Below are positions 20,199 through 29,879 of a stretch of DNA of 62,507 bases, in pieces. The notes beneath the pieces were generated by a model, which saw only the letters and a program-made list of their open reading frames with translations, was not told the origin of the DNA and ran no database searches. The position numbers and the translations under genes are program-made. Position 1 is the first letter of the stretch, and each line of letters begins with the position of its first letter. This DNA comes from Gammaproteobacteria bacterium (GTDB taxonomy: Bacteria > Pseudomonadota > Gammaproteobacteria > Steroidobacterales > Steroidobacteraceae), in contig JANYLM010000007.1 of NCBI GenBank assembly GCA_025357835.1, positions 1-62,507 of the forward strand. Reading direction: 5' to 3'.

Positions 20199-21377
20199 CT
20201 AGGGAGCGCGCAGCGCCTCTACAACGGGCAATCGCGCCGCGCGGATGGCCGGCAGCAAGCCGCCGAGCATGCCGATGACTACGGAGATGAAAAGACCCCG
20301 CACGACGAGTTCAGGGGTAACTTTGAAGCTGAACACCAATTGCGTGAAGTTCTGCCCAAGCGTCGACACTGATAGATTGTTGAACAACACATAGGCGATC
20401 ACCGCGCCAAGTAGTCCGCCGATCAGCGCCAGCAATAGCGCTTCGATCATCACCGACACGAGCACCGGCAGACCGCCGAAGCCGATCGCGCGCAGCGTCG
20501 CAATTTCCTTGCTGCGCGCGGCGACCGCGGCATACATGCTGTTGAGCGCAGCGAAGATAGCACCGAGCGCCATGATGGTCGTAACCACGCCGGAAAGGAC
20601 TCCGATCGTTCGGCGAAACTGCTTCGTCTGGCCACTGAAGTAGTCCTGCTGGGTAACGACATCGACGGTCAGGCGCGGATCGGCGGCAAGGGCTCTTTTA
20701 AGCTTGTCCAAGCCATCCGCGCCGTCCAATGCGGCGAGTACCGAACTCGAGCCGTTGCGGCCGAAGGTCGTCCGCGTGACATTGAGATCGGCCCACAATT
20801 CGCTGTCATAGGCATCCCCCGATTCGAATACGCCAACGACCGTCCAATCCGAGCCACGCATCCGCATTACCTTGCCCAATTCGGCCCCCTGGAACTGGCG
20901 CAGCACGCCGCGGCCGACGATCAGCTCGCGCAGGCCGCGCGTGAAGTTCCTGCCTGCGACGATCTTCAATTGCGGACGCAGCGCGAAGGCTGCGGGTTCG
21001 ACCCCGCGCAGGGTGATGTTCGCGCCATTCTTGATATCGTCCTTGCGGACCAGCTCCGCAATCACCATCATTTCGGCCGAGGCCAAGGGTTTGCCGTCGC
21101 TGCCTGAGCGAATGCCGGGCCCCTGCTCGATGAGGTCGGTGGAATCGCGGTCCAGTCCGGAATTAAGCTCGGTGTCCGAGCCGCCCCGCATGACGAGCGC
21201 CATGTCGGGGCGGCCACTGGCTTTGAGCGTACTTTCGAAGCCCGTCGCCATCGCCAACAACGCGGTGAACACCGCCACCACGCCGGCGAGGCCGATGACA
21301 ATGACGAGAGAGGACGCCCAGCGCTCGGGAATGCTCTTGAGATTGATGCCGGTGATGGCACTCACTTGCTTGAACAT
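20199..21377 (-). CDS. ABC transporter permease, MacB/FtsX type (second permease)
   Basis: 392 residues with the MacB architecture: TM1 near the N-terminus (ASSLVIVIGLAGVVAVFTALL), a large periplasmic core (~45-270), and three C-terminal TMs in an FtsX domain (ending PAIRAARLPVVEALRAP, the usual permease terminus). It is last of four genes: adaptor, ATPase, permease 1, permease 2. Together they form a tripartite-type exporter or mechanotransmission ABC system at the inner membrane. The substrate is not readable. An outer-membrane TolC partner is not encoded here. Confidence 0.88.
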   Translation of the reverse strand: MFKQVSAITGINLKSIPERWASSLVIVIGLAGVVAVFTALLAMATGFESTLKASGRPDMALVMRGGSDTELNSGLDRDSTDLIEQGPGIRSGSDGKPLASAEMMVIAELVRKDDIKNGANITLRGVEPAAFALRPQLKIVAGRNFTRGLRELIVGRGVLRQFQGAELGKVMRMRGSDWTVVGVFESGDAYDSELWADLNVTRTTFGRNGSSSVLAALDGADGLDKLKRALAADPRLTVDVVTQQDYFSGQTKQFRRTIGVLSGVVTTIMALGAIFAALNSMYAAVAARSKEIATLRAIGFGGLPVLVSVMIEALLLALIGGLLGAVIAYVLFNNLSVSTLGQNFTQLVFSFKVTPELVVRGLFISVVIGMLGGLLPAIRAARLPVVEALRAP

Positions 21378-21400
21378 GGCTTTTGCTCGCTAGTTGAATT

Positions 21401-22558
21401 TCATCGTCCGGCCAACGCGTCGACGATCTTCAGACGCTGCGCCCGCAGGGCCGGCAACAAGCCCACCGCGACACTCATCACCAGAATGGTGGCAATCCCG
21501 ATGGACCAGACGAATGTGTCGACCCTGAGCTGGAATTGGCCGCCGGTGGCCTTTTCAACCATTGCGCCCAGCAGGGTAGCGAACACCAGACCGATCAACC
21601 CGCCGGCCAGGCATAGCGAAAGCGCTTCCGCCAGCACGAAGCTAAGTACGCTGCCATCGGAGAACCCCAACGTCTTAAGCACGGCGAGCTCGGGCACGCG
21701 CTCGCGTACGCTCTGCGCCATGGTGTTGCCGACGACGAGCAGCAGAGTGAAGAAAACCGCGAACAGGATCCACCGCACGATCAAACCGATGTCCCCGATC
21801 TGTTTGAGGAAGCTCAGATTGAAGTCCTTCTCGGTCTGAGTCTTGGTCTCGTCCGGAGAATTCTCGAACGTTGCATCGATCGTCTTGCTGATCGCTTCGG
21901 CGTTGCTGCCCTCGGCGAGCTTAAGTATGTAGAAATTCGTGCGGCCCTTGCCGAACAGGTTGGCCTCATCGAAGTAATCGTGGTTGATGAAGACCACATT
22001 GGTCTGTTTCTTCCAGTTCTCGTCCTTGCCGTCGTAAATGCCGACCAGATCGAAGGCCCACGACTTGCTGCCGTTTTTCTGCGGATAGATGCTCGACGAA
22101 AGCGGAATCTTCTGGCCGATTTTCCAGCCGTATTTGTCCGCCAGTTGCTTGCCGGCGACCATTGCGGTGCGTGTACCGGCGAACGTCTGCCACTGCTGTT
22201 CGGGCATCACCCACTCGGGGTACACATCGTGGTAACGCAGCGGATCGACCGCGAAAGTGAACACCTGCGTGTTCGACTGCCAGACGCCGCCGAACCACTG
22301 TGAGTACGCTACCCGGGCCACGCCGGGCACTGCTTCGAGCTTGGGTACCATGGAGAGGGGCAAGGGTTGCGTGAACGACACACGCGCCTGTGTCATCAGG
22401 CGCGTCGCCCCGACGAAGTCTGCGCCCGCGTCGAAGATGTGACTCAGCGACTGCAACAGGCCGAACAGCAGGAACGCCATGATCACCGACAGTACGGTGA
22501 GGATGGTCCGTGTCTTCTTGCGGAACAGATTGGCGACTACGAAACCGGTCCGGGTCAT
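21401..22558 (-). CDS. ABC transporter permease, MacB/FtsX type (first permease)
   Basis: 385 residues from the ATG at 22558 (GGAGG-like sequence upstream; a longer in-frame reading to 22648 would overlap the ATPase gene). N-terminal FRKKTRTILTVLSVIMAFLLFG is the typical first cytoplasmic helix and TM1, followed by a periplasmic core and a C-terminal FtsX domain (LLVVGNTMAQSVRERVPELAVLKTLG region) ending LPALRAQRLKIVDALAG. It differs in sequence from the second permease, so the pair probably forms a heterodimer instead of the MacB homodimer. Confidence 0.88.
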   Translation of the reverse strand: MTRTGFVVANLFRKKTRTILTVLSVIMAFLLFGLLQSLSHIFDAGADFVGATRLMTQARVSFTQPLPLSMVPKLEAVPGVARVAYSQWFGGVWQSNTQVFTFAVDPLRYHDVYPEWVMPEQQWQTFAGTRTAMVAGKQLADKYGWKIGQKIPLSSSIYPQKNGSKSWAFDLVGIYDGKDENWKKQTNVVFINHDYFDEANLFGKGRTNFYILKLAEGSNAEAISKTIDATFENSPDETKTQTEKDFNLSFLKQIGDIGLIVRWILFAVFFTLLLVVGNTMAQSVRERVPELAVLKTLGFSDGSVLSFVLAEALSLCLAGGLIGLVFATLLGAMVEKATGGQFQLRVDTFVWSIGIATILVMSVAVGLLPALRAQRLKIVDALAGR

Positions 22559-22571
22559 GGCGAATCCTCCC

Positions 22572-23258
22572 TTAAGCCGCCTGCTCAAGCAACTTGCCCT
22601 TTTCCAGGTGCAGTGTGCGCCGCGCGAACTCCGCGGCTTTTGGATCATGGGTCACCATCACAATGGTCTTGCCATGCTCGCGGTTCAGTACCTGCAGCAG
22701 GCCCAGGATCTCGTCGGCTGTGTTTCGATCCAAATCACCGGTTGGCTCGTCGCAGACCAGCAGCCGCGGATCGGACACCAACGCCCGCGCGATCGCGACA
22801 CGTTGTTCTTGACCGCCGGACAGCTCCCTGGGTTTGTGCTTGGCACGATCGGCAAGCCCGACCACCTCCAGGGCGGCGGCGACATTTTTCTGACGCTGTG
22901 CACTAGACAGCTTCGTCAATAGAAGGGGTAATTCGACATTGCCCTCGGCGCTCAGCACCGGCATGAGATTGTAGAACTGGAAGACGAAGCCGATATTGTG
23001 CGCGCGCCAACGCGCGAGCTGGCCGCTGGAGAGCTGGTCGATGCGGCTGCCGCCCACACTGATCTCCCCCGCGCTCGGCTGGTCGAGACCGCCGATCAGA
23101 TTGAGCAGTGTGGTCTTACCGGAACCGGACGGACCCATCAGCGCCACAAAGTCGCCCGTGGGAATATCCAGCGTGAGTTCGTGCAGAACTTCGACTTTCT
23201 GCTTGCCGCGCTCGTAAACCTTGGTGACGCTGCGGATCTCGACCATAGACTCGGACAT
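22572..23258 (-). CDS. ABC transporter ATP-binding protein, MacB/LolD type
   Basis: 229 residues from the ATG at 23258. Walker [14 protein letters not shown]-loop region [21 protein letters not shown], signature [15 protein letters not shown], Walker [13 protein letters not shown] and H-loop [13 protein letters not shown] are all intact. The [10 protein letters not shown] segment and size match the LolD/MacB N-domain class (family 3.A.1.122/125). It sits between the adaptor and the two permeases, 13 bases ahead of permease 1. Confidence 0.93.
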   Translation of the reverse strand: MSESMVEIRSVTKVYERGKQKVEVLHELTLDIPTGDFVALMGPSGSGKTTLLNLIGGLDQPSAGEISVGGSRIDQLSSGQLARWRAHNIGFVFQFYNLMPVLSAEGNVELPLLLTKLSSAQRQKNVAAALEVVGLADRAKHKPRELSGGQEQRVAIARALVSDPRLLVCDEPTGDLDRNTADEILGLLQVLNREHGKTIVMVTHDPKAAEFARRTLHLEKGKLLEQAA

Positions 23259-23348
23259 GGCAAACACCTCAATGCGAATGAGTGGGCGATACCTCGAGGG
23301 CATCGCGATGCCGGAACGACCCCGGTGAAAGTTTCCCGTAACTCGGAT

Positions 23349-24584
23349 TCATGGCTTGACCACCGTAACCGGCGCATCGTCCTTTAAATCGGCCGGCGCA
23401 TCAACGATCACGGTTTCGCCGGCGCTCACGCCCGCCAGCACCTGGCGCGATTCGCCGACCGTGCCGCCGAGCGTCACAGTGCGACGCTGCGCCTTCTGCC
23501 CCTTGAGCACGAAGACGACGTCTCCGTCGCTTTCTTTGCGGAATGCCTTGCTCGGCACCAGCACACCGCGCGGCGGCTGATCGTGCGCGGCGGGCTTGTT
23601 GTCCTCGAGAAAGGAGACGCGCACGCCCATATCCGGCACGATACGGCCGTCCTTGAGGTCGAGGCCGACGCGCACTTTCACGGTCGCCTTGGAGCGATCG
23701 GCGGTCGGGATGATCGCGATGACATGCGAAGGGATTTTCCAGTCAGGATAAGCGTTCAACACAGAATCCACCGGCTGGCTCGGTTGCACGCGGTTGATAT
23801 AAGCCTCGTTGACGTCGACTTCGACCTCGAGCGAATCCATGTCGACGATGGTGCCAATACCGGTACGGGTGAAGCCGCCGCCCGCAGAAAGCGGCGAAAC
23901 GATTTCGCCCACCTGGGCCGATTTGGCGATCACCACGCCGGCGAATGGCGAACGCACGATGGTGTCGTCGAGATTGCGCTCGGCGACGTTCGTACCTCGT
24001 GCTGCGACTTCAATACTACTGCGCTGGGTTGCGAGCTGCGCCCGCATGGCATCTAAAGTAGTCTGTGCGTTGTCCACCACCGCCTGACTGACGAAGTGCG
24101 CCCCGACTAAACTCTTTTGACGGTCATAATCGCGTTGCGCATTTGCAAGGTTGACCTGCGTTTCGGCAAGACCCGCCTTGGCGTAAGCGAGCTGAGCGCG
24201 GGACTGATCCAAGGCCGCGCGAATATTGGTGTCGTCGAGTTTCGCAATGATTTGCCCGGCTTTCACTCGATCGCCTTCTTCGATGTCGAGTTCGACCATC
24301 CTGCCGGTGATCTTCGACGCCACGGCGGCTTGACGGCGGGCAACCACGTACCCCGACGCATCCAATATTGACCCGCTGCCGACGCTGCTGCCCTGCGCAA
24401 GCGCCTGGGCCGCGACGACATGCACGGGCATCGGACCGGGCCGTGACCACCACCAAGCTGCCAGCGCCGCGACAACCACGATTACCGCGGCAGCGCCCAG
24501 CCAAAGCCTGCCCTTACCAGATGACGCTGGCTCACTGCTGCGATCGATTCGAAGCTGATTGAGCAGAGCTGATTTATCGTCCAT
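23349..24584 (-). CDS. Periplasmic adaptor (HlyD/MacA-like) of the ABC exporter
   Basis: 411 residues. One N-terminal membrane anchor (~26-46, LWLGAAAVIVVVAALAAWWW), a lipoyl/barrel-sandwich half (ASKITGRMVELDIEEGDRVKAGQ), a helical hairpin (~120-210), the second lipoyl half (IVRSPFAGVVIAKSAQVGEIV) and a beta-barrel plus membrane-proximal domain (VPSKAFRKESDGDVVFVLKGQ). First gene of the exporter operon, followed after 90 bases by the ATPase. In family members it links the permease to an outer-membrane channel. Confidence 0.9.
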   Translation of the reverse strand: MDDKSALLNQLRIDRSSEPASSGKGRLWLGAAAVIVVVAALAAWWWSRPGPMPVHVVAAQALAQGSSVGSGSILDASGYVVARRQAAVASKITGRMVELDIEEGDRVKAGQIIAKLDDTNIRAALDQSRAQLAYAKAGLAETQVNLANAQRDYDRQKSLVGAHFVSQAVVDNAQTTLDAMRAQLATQRSSIEVAARGTNVAERNLDDTIVRSPFAGVVIAKSAQVGEIVSPLSAGGGFTRTGIGTIVDMDSLEVEVDVNEAYINRVQPSQPVDSVLNAYPDWKIPSHVIAIIPTADRSKATVKVRVGLDLKDGRIVPDMGVRVSFLEDNKPAAHDQPPRGVLVPSKAFRKESDGDVVFVLKGQKAQRRTVTLGGTVGESRQVLAGVSAGETVIVDAPADLKDDAPVTVVKP

Positions 24585-24857
24585 GCCTTGTTCGCGTTGT
24601 GCTTTTGCGTTCCTCGGGGCGCGTATGAAAACATAAAAGCGCTCTGGGATGCGAATGGCCGGGTATTCACACCGGTGCTACTTGTCATACACGGCAGCGC
24701 TAAACTCTATCAAGAAAATGGATGTATGGGCCCATCGGTCGGGGCGTGCGTCATCGACGGCGCCGGCCGCTCTGCCGTCGGCGCGCGGTAGGTACTCGGT
24801 CTGCTAGAGTGCCGGGCCGGTTCCTGAGGCCGACGCTTTCACTATGTGAGGTCAGCC

Positions 24858-25403
24858 ATGGCGCTCGGTGCCACGATCTACGTCTTTAATATCGAGCTCG
24901 CTGATTCGGACCGCGGCGTGTACCAGCCTTTGCAATTGCGTGTGGCTAGGCATCCGTCGGAAAGCGAAGAGTATTTTCTGACGCGCATTCTCGCCTACTG
25001 CCTGGAATATACCGAGGGCATCAGTTTCTCGAACGGGCTGTTCGAGCCGGATGCGCCGACGATTGCGGTGCGCGATCTCACGGGTGTGCTCAATGCGTGG
25101 ATAGACGTCGGCGCGCCGGAGGCGGCGCGGCTGCACCGGGCGAGCAAGGCGGCGCAGCGCGTGGCCGTCTACACTCACAAGGATGCCGGTCAATTGGCGG
25201 CACGCCTGAGTCTGGAGCGTATTCATCGCGTCGAGGCGCTCGAACTCTACGCCTTGGATCGGGAGTGGCTGGCGAATCTTGCGGCCAAACTTGCTCGACG
25301 AATGGAGATCTCGCTCACCGTCGCGGAACGGCATGTTTATCTGTCGGTACGTGGGGAGACACTGTCCTGCGTCATCGAGCGACTCGCCGTCGGTCGTCCA
25401 TGA
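24858..25403 (+). CDS. yaeQ: YaeQ family protein
   Basis: 181 residues from ATG 24858 with GAGG upstream (24848-24851). MALGATIYVFNIELADSDRGVY, SESEEYFLTRILAYC and LTGVLNAWIDVGAPEAARLHRASKAA match YaeQ, a member of the PD-(D/E)XK nuclease fold superfamily. The candidate site residues are the Glu of the EYF segment, the Asp of WIDVG and the Lys of RASKA. Cellular role unclear; E. coli YaeQ was first linked to suppression of RfaH loss. The 273-base region before it (24585-24857) holds no gene and presumably both divergent promoters. Confidence 0.88.
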   Translation: MALGATIYVFNIELADSDRGVYQPLQLRVARHPSESEEYFLTRILAYCLEYTEGISFSNGLFEPDAPTIAVRDLTGVLNAWIDVGAPEAARLHRASKAAQRVAVYTHKDAGQLAARLSLERIHRVEALELYALDREWLANLAAKLARRMEISLTVAERHVYLSVRGETLSCVIERLAVGRP

Positions 25404-25524
25404 CCTAATTTGCTGTGCGCAGCCCAATTTGCCGAGCGCAGAACGAGACGGTATCTTGCAATAGCGCGTGGCGCGCCTAGGCGGCGCCTGCGGTAATTTC
25501 TTTCCAGCTCAATGAGGATAGGTA

Positions 25525-25881
25525 ATGGCGAATCGATTGTTACCGCTGCGCGACCTGACTGCACCCCTGGAGAAGGACGCGCCCTGGCCGGGAACCGCCG
25601 TGAGCGGTGATCCGCATACGAAGACCTGGAATTTGCATAGCTCCGACGACGGAAAAATCCTCGCCGGCATTTGGGAGTCGACTCCCGGCGTTTGGAAAAT
25701 CGACTACGACGCCTGGGAATACTGCCATTTGCTCGCGGGAAGCTGCACCATCGAGATTGAGGGCAAGCCGCCCGTGACACTCAAGGCCGGCGATGTTTTC
25801 ATCGTTGAGAGCGGCGCCAAGGGCACCTGGACGGTTCACGAGAACCTGCGCAAATACTATGTATTTGCTCTAGGGCACTAG
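25525..25881 (+). CDS. Cupin-domain protein (Cupin_3, ureidoglycine-aminohydrolase-like fold)
   Basis: 118 residues, a single small beta-barrel. [23 protein letters not shown] gives the first cupin motif and [17 protein letters not shown] the second; the pattern (short, EYCHLL and PSGAKGTW-like) is that of Cupin_3 proteins. The enzymatic activity is not predictable; the metal ligands are partly non-canonical. Its TAG stop (25879-25881) shares the CTAG with the stop of convergent hemF (25878-25880). Confidence 0.82.
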   Translation: MANRLLPLRDLTAPLEKDAPWPGTAVSGDPHTKTWNLHSSDDGKILAGIWESTPGVWKIDYDAWEYCHLLAGSCTIEIEGKPPVTLKAGDVFIVESGAKGTWTVHENLRKYYVFALGH

Positions 25882-26789
25882 CGATCGAGCTCCGCGAGGT
25901 AATCTCTCGGGCGCAAGAAATCCTCGTAGAGCCGCGCCTCGGGTGACCCGGGCTCGGGCTGCCAATCGTAATCCCAGCGCACCAGCGGCGGCATCGACAT
26001 CAGAATCGACTCGGTGCGGCCGCGGGATTGCAGGCCGAATAGGGTTCCTCGATCGTAGACCAGATTGAATTCCACGTAGCGGCCGCGCCGGTACAGTTGG
26101 AAGCGGCGCTCGCGCTCGTCGAAGCTCTGGTCCTTGCGGCGTTCGATAATGGGCAGGTAGGCGGGTAGAAAGTGATCCCCCACGCTGCGCAAAAAGCCGA
26201 ACGATGACTCGAATCCACCCTGATTCAGATCGTCGAAGAATAGGCCACCGACTCCGCGAGTTTCATTCCGGTGCGGCAGAAAAAAATAACGATCGCACCA
26301 AGTTTTGTATTTCTCGTACGTGTCCGCGCCAAAGGCTTGGCAGGCGTCGCGTGCAGTGCGATGCCAATGCAAGACATCCTCGTCATAGGGATAATAGGGT
26401 GTGAGATCGAAGCCGCCGCCGAACCACCACACTGCGGGGCTGGCGCTGGGCGAGGCTACGAGAAAACGCACATTGCAATGGGTGGTCGGCGCATGTGGAT
26501 TCCGTGGATGAAACACCAGGGACAGACCCATAGCTTCGAAGGGTGCGCCGGCGATTTCCGGTCGCTGTAGCGATGCGCTCGGCGGCATCTTGTCGCCGAA
26601 CACATGCGAGAACGATACGCCGGCTCGCTCGAACACTGCACCGTCGCTCAAGACGCGGCTCTCGCCGCCGCCGCCTTCGGGTCTTGCCCACGGATCGCAC
26701 CTGAACTTTGCACCGTCGATCGCTTCCACGGCCGCGGCGATGCGGTCATGTAAGTCGTTCAAGTAGCGCTTAACCGCGGATGCATCCAT
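25878..26789 (-). CDS. hemF: Oxygen-dependent coproporphyrinogen III oxidase
   Basis: 303 residues, full length for HemF. Signature segments [47 protein letters not shown] and [19 protein letters not shown] are all present. It decarboxylates coproporphyrinogen III to protoporphyrinogen IX using O2, which implies aerobic heme synthesis. It follows topA by 6 bases and is the last gene of the LysM-dprA-smg-topA-hemF run. Confidence 0.95.
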   Translation of the reverse strand: MDASAVKRYLNDLHDRIAAAVEAIDGAKFRCDPWARPEGGGGESRVLSDGAVFERAGVSFSHVFGDKMPPSASLQRPEIAGAPFEAMGLSLVFHPRNPHAPTTHCNVRFLVASPSASPAVWWFGGGFDLTPYYPYDEDVLHWHRTARDACQAFGADTYEKYKTWCDRYFFLPHRNETRGVGGLFFDDLNQGGFESSFGFLRSVGDHFLPAYLPIIERRKDQSFDERERRFQLYRRGRYVEFNLVYDRGTLFGLQSRGRTESILMSMPPLVRWDYDWQPEPGSPEARLYEDFLRPRDYLAELDR

Positions 26790-26795
26790 TGCGGG

Positions 26796-29399
26796 TTAGG
26801 ACTTCTTTTTGGCGGAACTCTTGTTGGGCTTGGGCTTTGTTTTCGGAGCCGCGGCGGCTTGCGCCGGCGCTTTCTTGTCGGTTGACGTCTTCGCGCCCTT
26901 GGCGGCCAGCCGGGTTGGCGCCGCATGAGCTGCCGCCGCTGGCCGGTCGGCCGCCGGCGTTACAACGGCGGCCGCGCCGCGCTTGGCCACACGCTTCTGG
27001 GGAGTGCCGGAGGCGGCCAGCCCATTGGTCTTTGCGTTTGCCGCTGCGTCTTTTGACTTGCCATTGCCTGCCTTGCCTTTTCCGTTCTTCCGGCCCCACT
27101 TGCCGAAGGTGCGCACCGGCGCGGCTGCCAGCAGGGCCTGGCATTCCTCCAAAGTCAGGCTCTTCGGCTCCTTGTCCTTGGGAATCTTCGCGTTGCGCTC
27201 TTTGTCGGTGATGTAGGGACCGTAACGGCCATTCAGAACTTGAATGCCGGCGGCAGGAAAATCCAGGATCAGCCGGTTAGCGTCGGCGATTTCCTTTTCC
27301 TGAATCACTTGCAGCGCGCGCTCCGGCGTGATTTCGTAGGGGTCGTCGATTTTGAGCGATACGTACTTGGCCCCATATTTCACATAGGGGCCAAATCGCC
27401 CGACATTGGTTGTGATCTCTTCGCCGGCCGCGGTGGTTCCCAGCTTGCGCGGCAATTTGAACAGTTCGATCGCTTCGGCGTGAGTGATGGCGTCCATCTT
27501 CTGACCGGGCCTCAGACCCGCGAAGCGCGGCTTGTCCGCATCGTCCTTGGTGCCGATTTGCACGAAGGGCCCGAATCGGCCCATGCGCACACTCATGGGT
27601 TTGCCGCTGACCGGGTCCTTGCCTAAGTCCCGGGCCTGCGCGACTTCCTCGCGGCTAACCGAAGTTTCCGTGTGCTTCACCAACTCGATGAAGGGCTTCC
27701 AGAACTTCTCCAGCAACGGCACCCATTCCTGCTGGCCGTCCGCCACCGCATCGAGAGAATCCTCCATCTTCGCCGTGAAGTCGTAGTCCACATAGGTTGT
27801 GAAATACTGAGTTAGAAAGCGGCTGACGATTTTGCCGATGTCGGTTGCCGTGAAGCGCCTGCTTTCGATATCCACGTACTGGCGGTCGCGCAACGTGGAA
27901 ATGATGGACGCGTAAGTCGACGGTCGGCCGATGCCGTGTTCCTCCAAGGCCTTCACCAACGATGCTTCGGAGAAGCGCGGCGGCGGTTCGGTGAAATGCT
28001 GTGTGGGCACGACTCCAGTCAACCTGACGCGATCGCCTTCCTTCATCGGCGGCAGCACATGATCCGAATCATCCTGCACGACGTCGTCCATGCCTTCCTG
28101 GTAAACGGAGATGTAGCCGGGCTTCACCAGGGTCGAGCCGTTCGCGCGCAGCACGGTTCGCTTCGAGCCGTCCTCGCCCGCCAGCATTTCCACCGCCACC
28201 GTATCAAAGATCGCCGGGGCCATTTGGCAGGCCACGGTGCGCTTCCAGATCAGGGAATACAGGCGGAACTGATCGGACTCGAGCTTCTTTTCGATGTCGC
28301 CAGGCAGAACATTCGCCGCGGTCGGGCGGATGGCTTCGTGCGCCTCCTGCGCGTTCTTCGACTTGGTGCGAAAAACCCGCGGCTCTTCCGCAAGCCCCGC
28401 CGGCCCGTACAGCTGCACGATCACATCGCGAATTTGGCCGACGGCTTCCTGCGCCAGATTGAGCGAGTCGGTGCGCATGTAGCTGATGAGACCCACCTGG
28501 CCCTCGCCGATATCGACGCCCTCGTACAGCTGCTGAGCCACCCGCATGGTCTTTTGCGCACTGAAGCTCAATTTGCGGGCGGCCTCTTGCTGCAGGGTCG
28601 AGGTCGTGAACGGCGGTGCGGGATTGCGCTTGCGCTGCTTGCGATCCACGGCCAGCACGGTCAGCTCGCCCTTGGCGGCACCTTGCACAGTGCGTTCGAC
28701 TTCGCGGGCTTGTTGTTCCGTCGTAAAACTGAACTGCTCGACCTTGGCGCCCTGGTATTCCACCAGCTTGCCCGGGAACTTCTGCTCCGAATGCTCAAGC
28801 TCGGCATCGATGGACCAATATTCCCGCGCCACGAAGGCGGCGATTTCGTCCTCCCGCTCGCAGATCATGCGCAGGGCGGGACTCTGTACCCGGCCGGCGG
28901 ACAGACCCGGGCGCACTTTCTTCCACAGCAGCGGCGAGAGGTTGAAACCCACCAGAAAGTCCAGCGCACGCCGCGCCTGCTGTGCATTCACCAGGTCGAC
29001 GGACAGCTCGCGGGGACTCGCCATGGCCTCACGGACCGCGTTCTTGGTGATTTCATAGAACACCACGCGCTGTACTTCCTTGCCCTCGAGTTCACCCTGG
29101 GCTTTCAGCAGCTCGTACAGGTGCCATGAAATGGCTTCACCCTCGCGGTCGGGGTCGGTGGCCAGGAACAGCGACTTGGCCTTCTTGAGGGCGCGCGAAA
29201 TGGCGTCGACGTGTTTCTGGTTGCGTTCGACCACCTGGTACTTCATGGCGAAGTGGTGCTTGGGGTCGACGGCGCCTTCCTTGGGCACGAGATCGCGAAC
29301 GTGGCCGTAGGAGGCAAGGACTTCGAAGTCCTTACCGAGGTATTTCTTGATGGTTTTCGCCTTGGCCGGCGATTCCACGATAACGAGGTTGCTGCTCAA
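26796..29399 (-). CDS. topA: DNA topoisomerase I (type IA) with Lys/Ala-rich tail
   Basis: 867 residues. TOPRIM N-terminus (LVIVESPAKAKTIKKYLG, ATDPDREGEAISWHL), active-site tyrosine in GLISYMRTDS (~residue 319), HEAIRPT and EHGIGRPSTYASII are intact. The C-terminus carries three Topo C-terminal repeats (GRFGPFVQIG, GRFGPYVKYG, GRYGPYITDK) in place of the Cys4 zinc ribbons of E. coli TopA. The last ~100 residues form a Lys/Ala/Pro-rich disordered tail ending NKSSAKKKS, likely to add DNA affinity. It relaxes negative supercoils. Six bases from smg. Confidence 0.95.
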   Translation of the reverse strand: MSSNLVIVESPAKAKTIKKYLGKDFEVLASYGHVRDLVPKEGAVDPKHHFAMKYQVVERNQKHVDAISRALKKAKSLFLATDPDREGEAISWHLYELLKAQGELEGKEVQRVVFYEITKNAVREAMASPRELSVDLVNAQQARRALDFLVGFNLSPLLWKKVRPGLSAGRVQSPALRMICEREDEIAAFVAREYWSIDAELEHSEQKFPGKLVEYQGAKVEQFSFTTEQQAREVERTVQGAAKGELTVLAVDRKQRKRNPAPPFTTSTLQQEAARKLSFSAQKTMRVAQQLYEGVDIGEGQVGLISYMRTDSLNLAQEAVGQIRDVIVQLYGPAGLAEEPRVFRTKSKNAQEAHEAIRPTAANVLPGDIEKKLESDQFRLYSLIWKRTVACQMAPAIFDTVAVEMLAGEDGSKRTVLRANGSTLVKPGYISVYQEGMDDVVQDDSDHVLPPMKEGDRVRLTGVVPTQHFTEPPPRFSEASLVKALEEHGIGRPSTYASIISTLRDRQYVDIESRRFTATDIGKIVSRFLTQYFTTYVDYDFTAKMEDSLDAVADGQQEWVPLLEKFWKPFIELVKHTETSVSREEVAQARDLGKDPVSGKPMSVRMGRFGPFVQIGTKDDADKPRFAGLRPGQKMDAITHAEAIELFKLPRKLGTTAAGEEITTNVGRFGPYVKYGAKYVSLKIDDPYEITPERALQVIQEKEIADANRLILDFPAAGIQVLNGRYGPYITDKERNAKIPKDKEPKSLTLEECQALLAAAPVRTFGKWGRKNGKGKAGNGKSKDAAANAKTNGLAASGTPQKRVAKRGAAAVVTPAADRPAAAAHAAPTRLAAKGAKTSTDKKAPAQAAAAPKTKPKPNKSSAKKKS

Positions 29400-29405
29400 A
29401 GTCGT

Positions 29406-29879
29406 CTAATGCAGAGCGTCAGAGCGCTCTTCGAAGACCAGGTCTTCCATTTGCGCATAAGCGGATTCTTGTCCAGGTTGGCTGAATAACACCATTAAGA
29501 CGACCCATTTCACTTGTTCAATGTCGATTTCATCTGCCTCGAGCGCCATGAGGCGGTCGATGACGAGTTCGCGCTGAGTACCTGAGAGTATTCGCACGTT
29601 TTCCAAATACATTAGATAACCGCGCACATCGGTGTCGAGGCGCAGCAATTCCTGGCTGCTGAAGACCCGTACGGCGCGTGCGGTGGCTTCGGCGACTTTG
29701 CCGAGCTGTTCACCGGACAGTCCGTCCAGCCATTCCAGAGCGCGCTCGATGTCGGGTTCCGCGAAACCCGCCTTGTCCAATTCGAGCTTCAAGACAGCGC
29801 GGTCAGGCCGCGGCTCGTCATCGGCGCTCATGTAATTCTCGAACAGATATATGAGTAGATCGAGAACGTTATCTTTCAC
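29406..29879 (-). CDS. smg: Smg family protein (DUF494)
   Basis: 157 residues. MKDNVLDLLIYLFENYM and the C-terminal WVVLMVLFSQPGQESAYAQ are the conserved ends of Smg/DUF494; the middle is helical and acidic. Function unknown, though the place between dprA and topA is conserved across Gammaproteobacteria. Its start overlaps the dprA stop by 4 bases. Confidence 0.93.
   Translation of the reverse strand: MKDNVLDLLIYLFENYMSADDEPRPDRAVLKLELDKAGFAEPDIERALEWLDGLSGEQLGKVAEATARAVRVFSSQELLRLDTDVRGYLMYLENVRILSGTQRELVIDRLMALEADEIDIEQVKWVVLMVLFSQPGQESAYAQMEDLVFEERSDALH

Noticed and set aside
24585..24857. A 67-codon open frame in the intergenic region before yaeQ
   Set aside because: No family resemblance or good ribosome-binding site; the stretch most likely holds divergent promoters.
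27936..29129. 397-codon open frame antisense to topA
   Set aside because: Same shadow effect; the topA reading is complete and strongly conserved.
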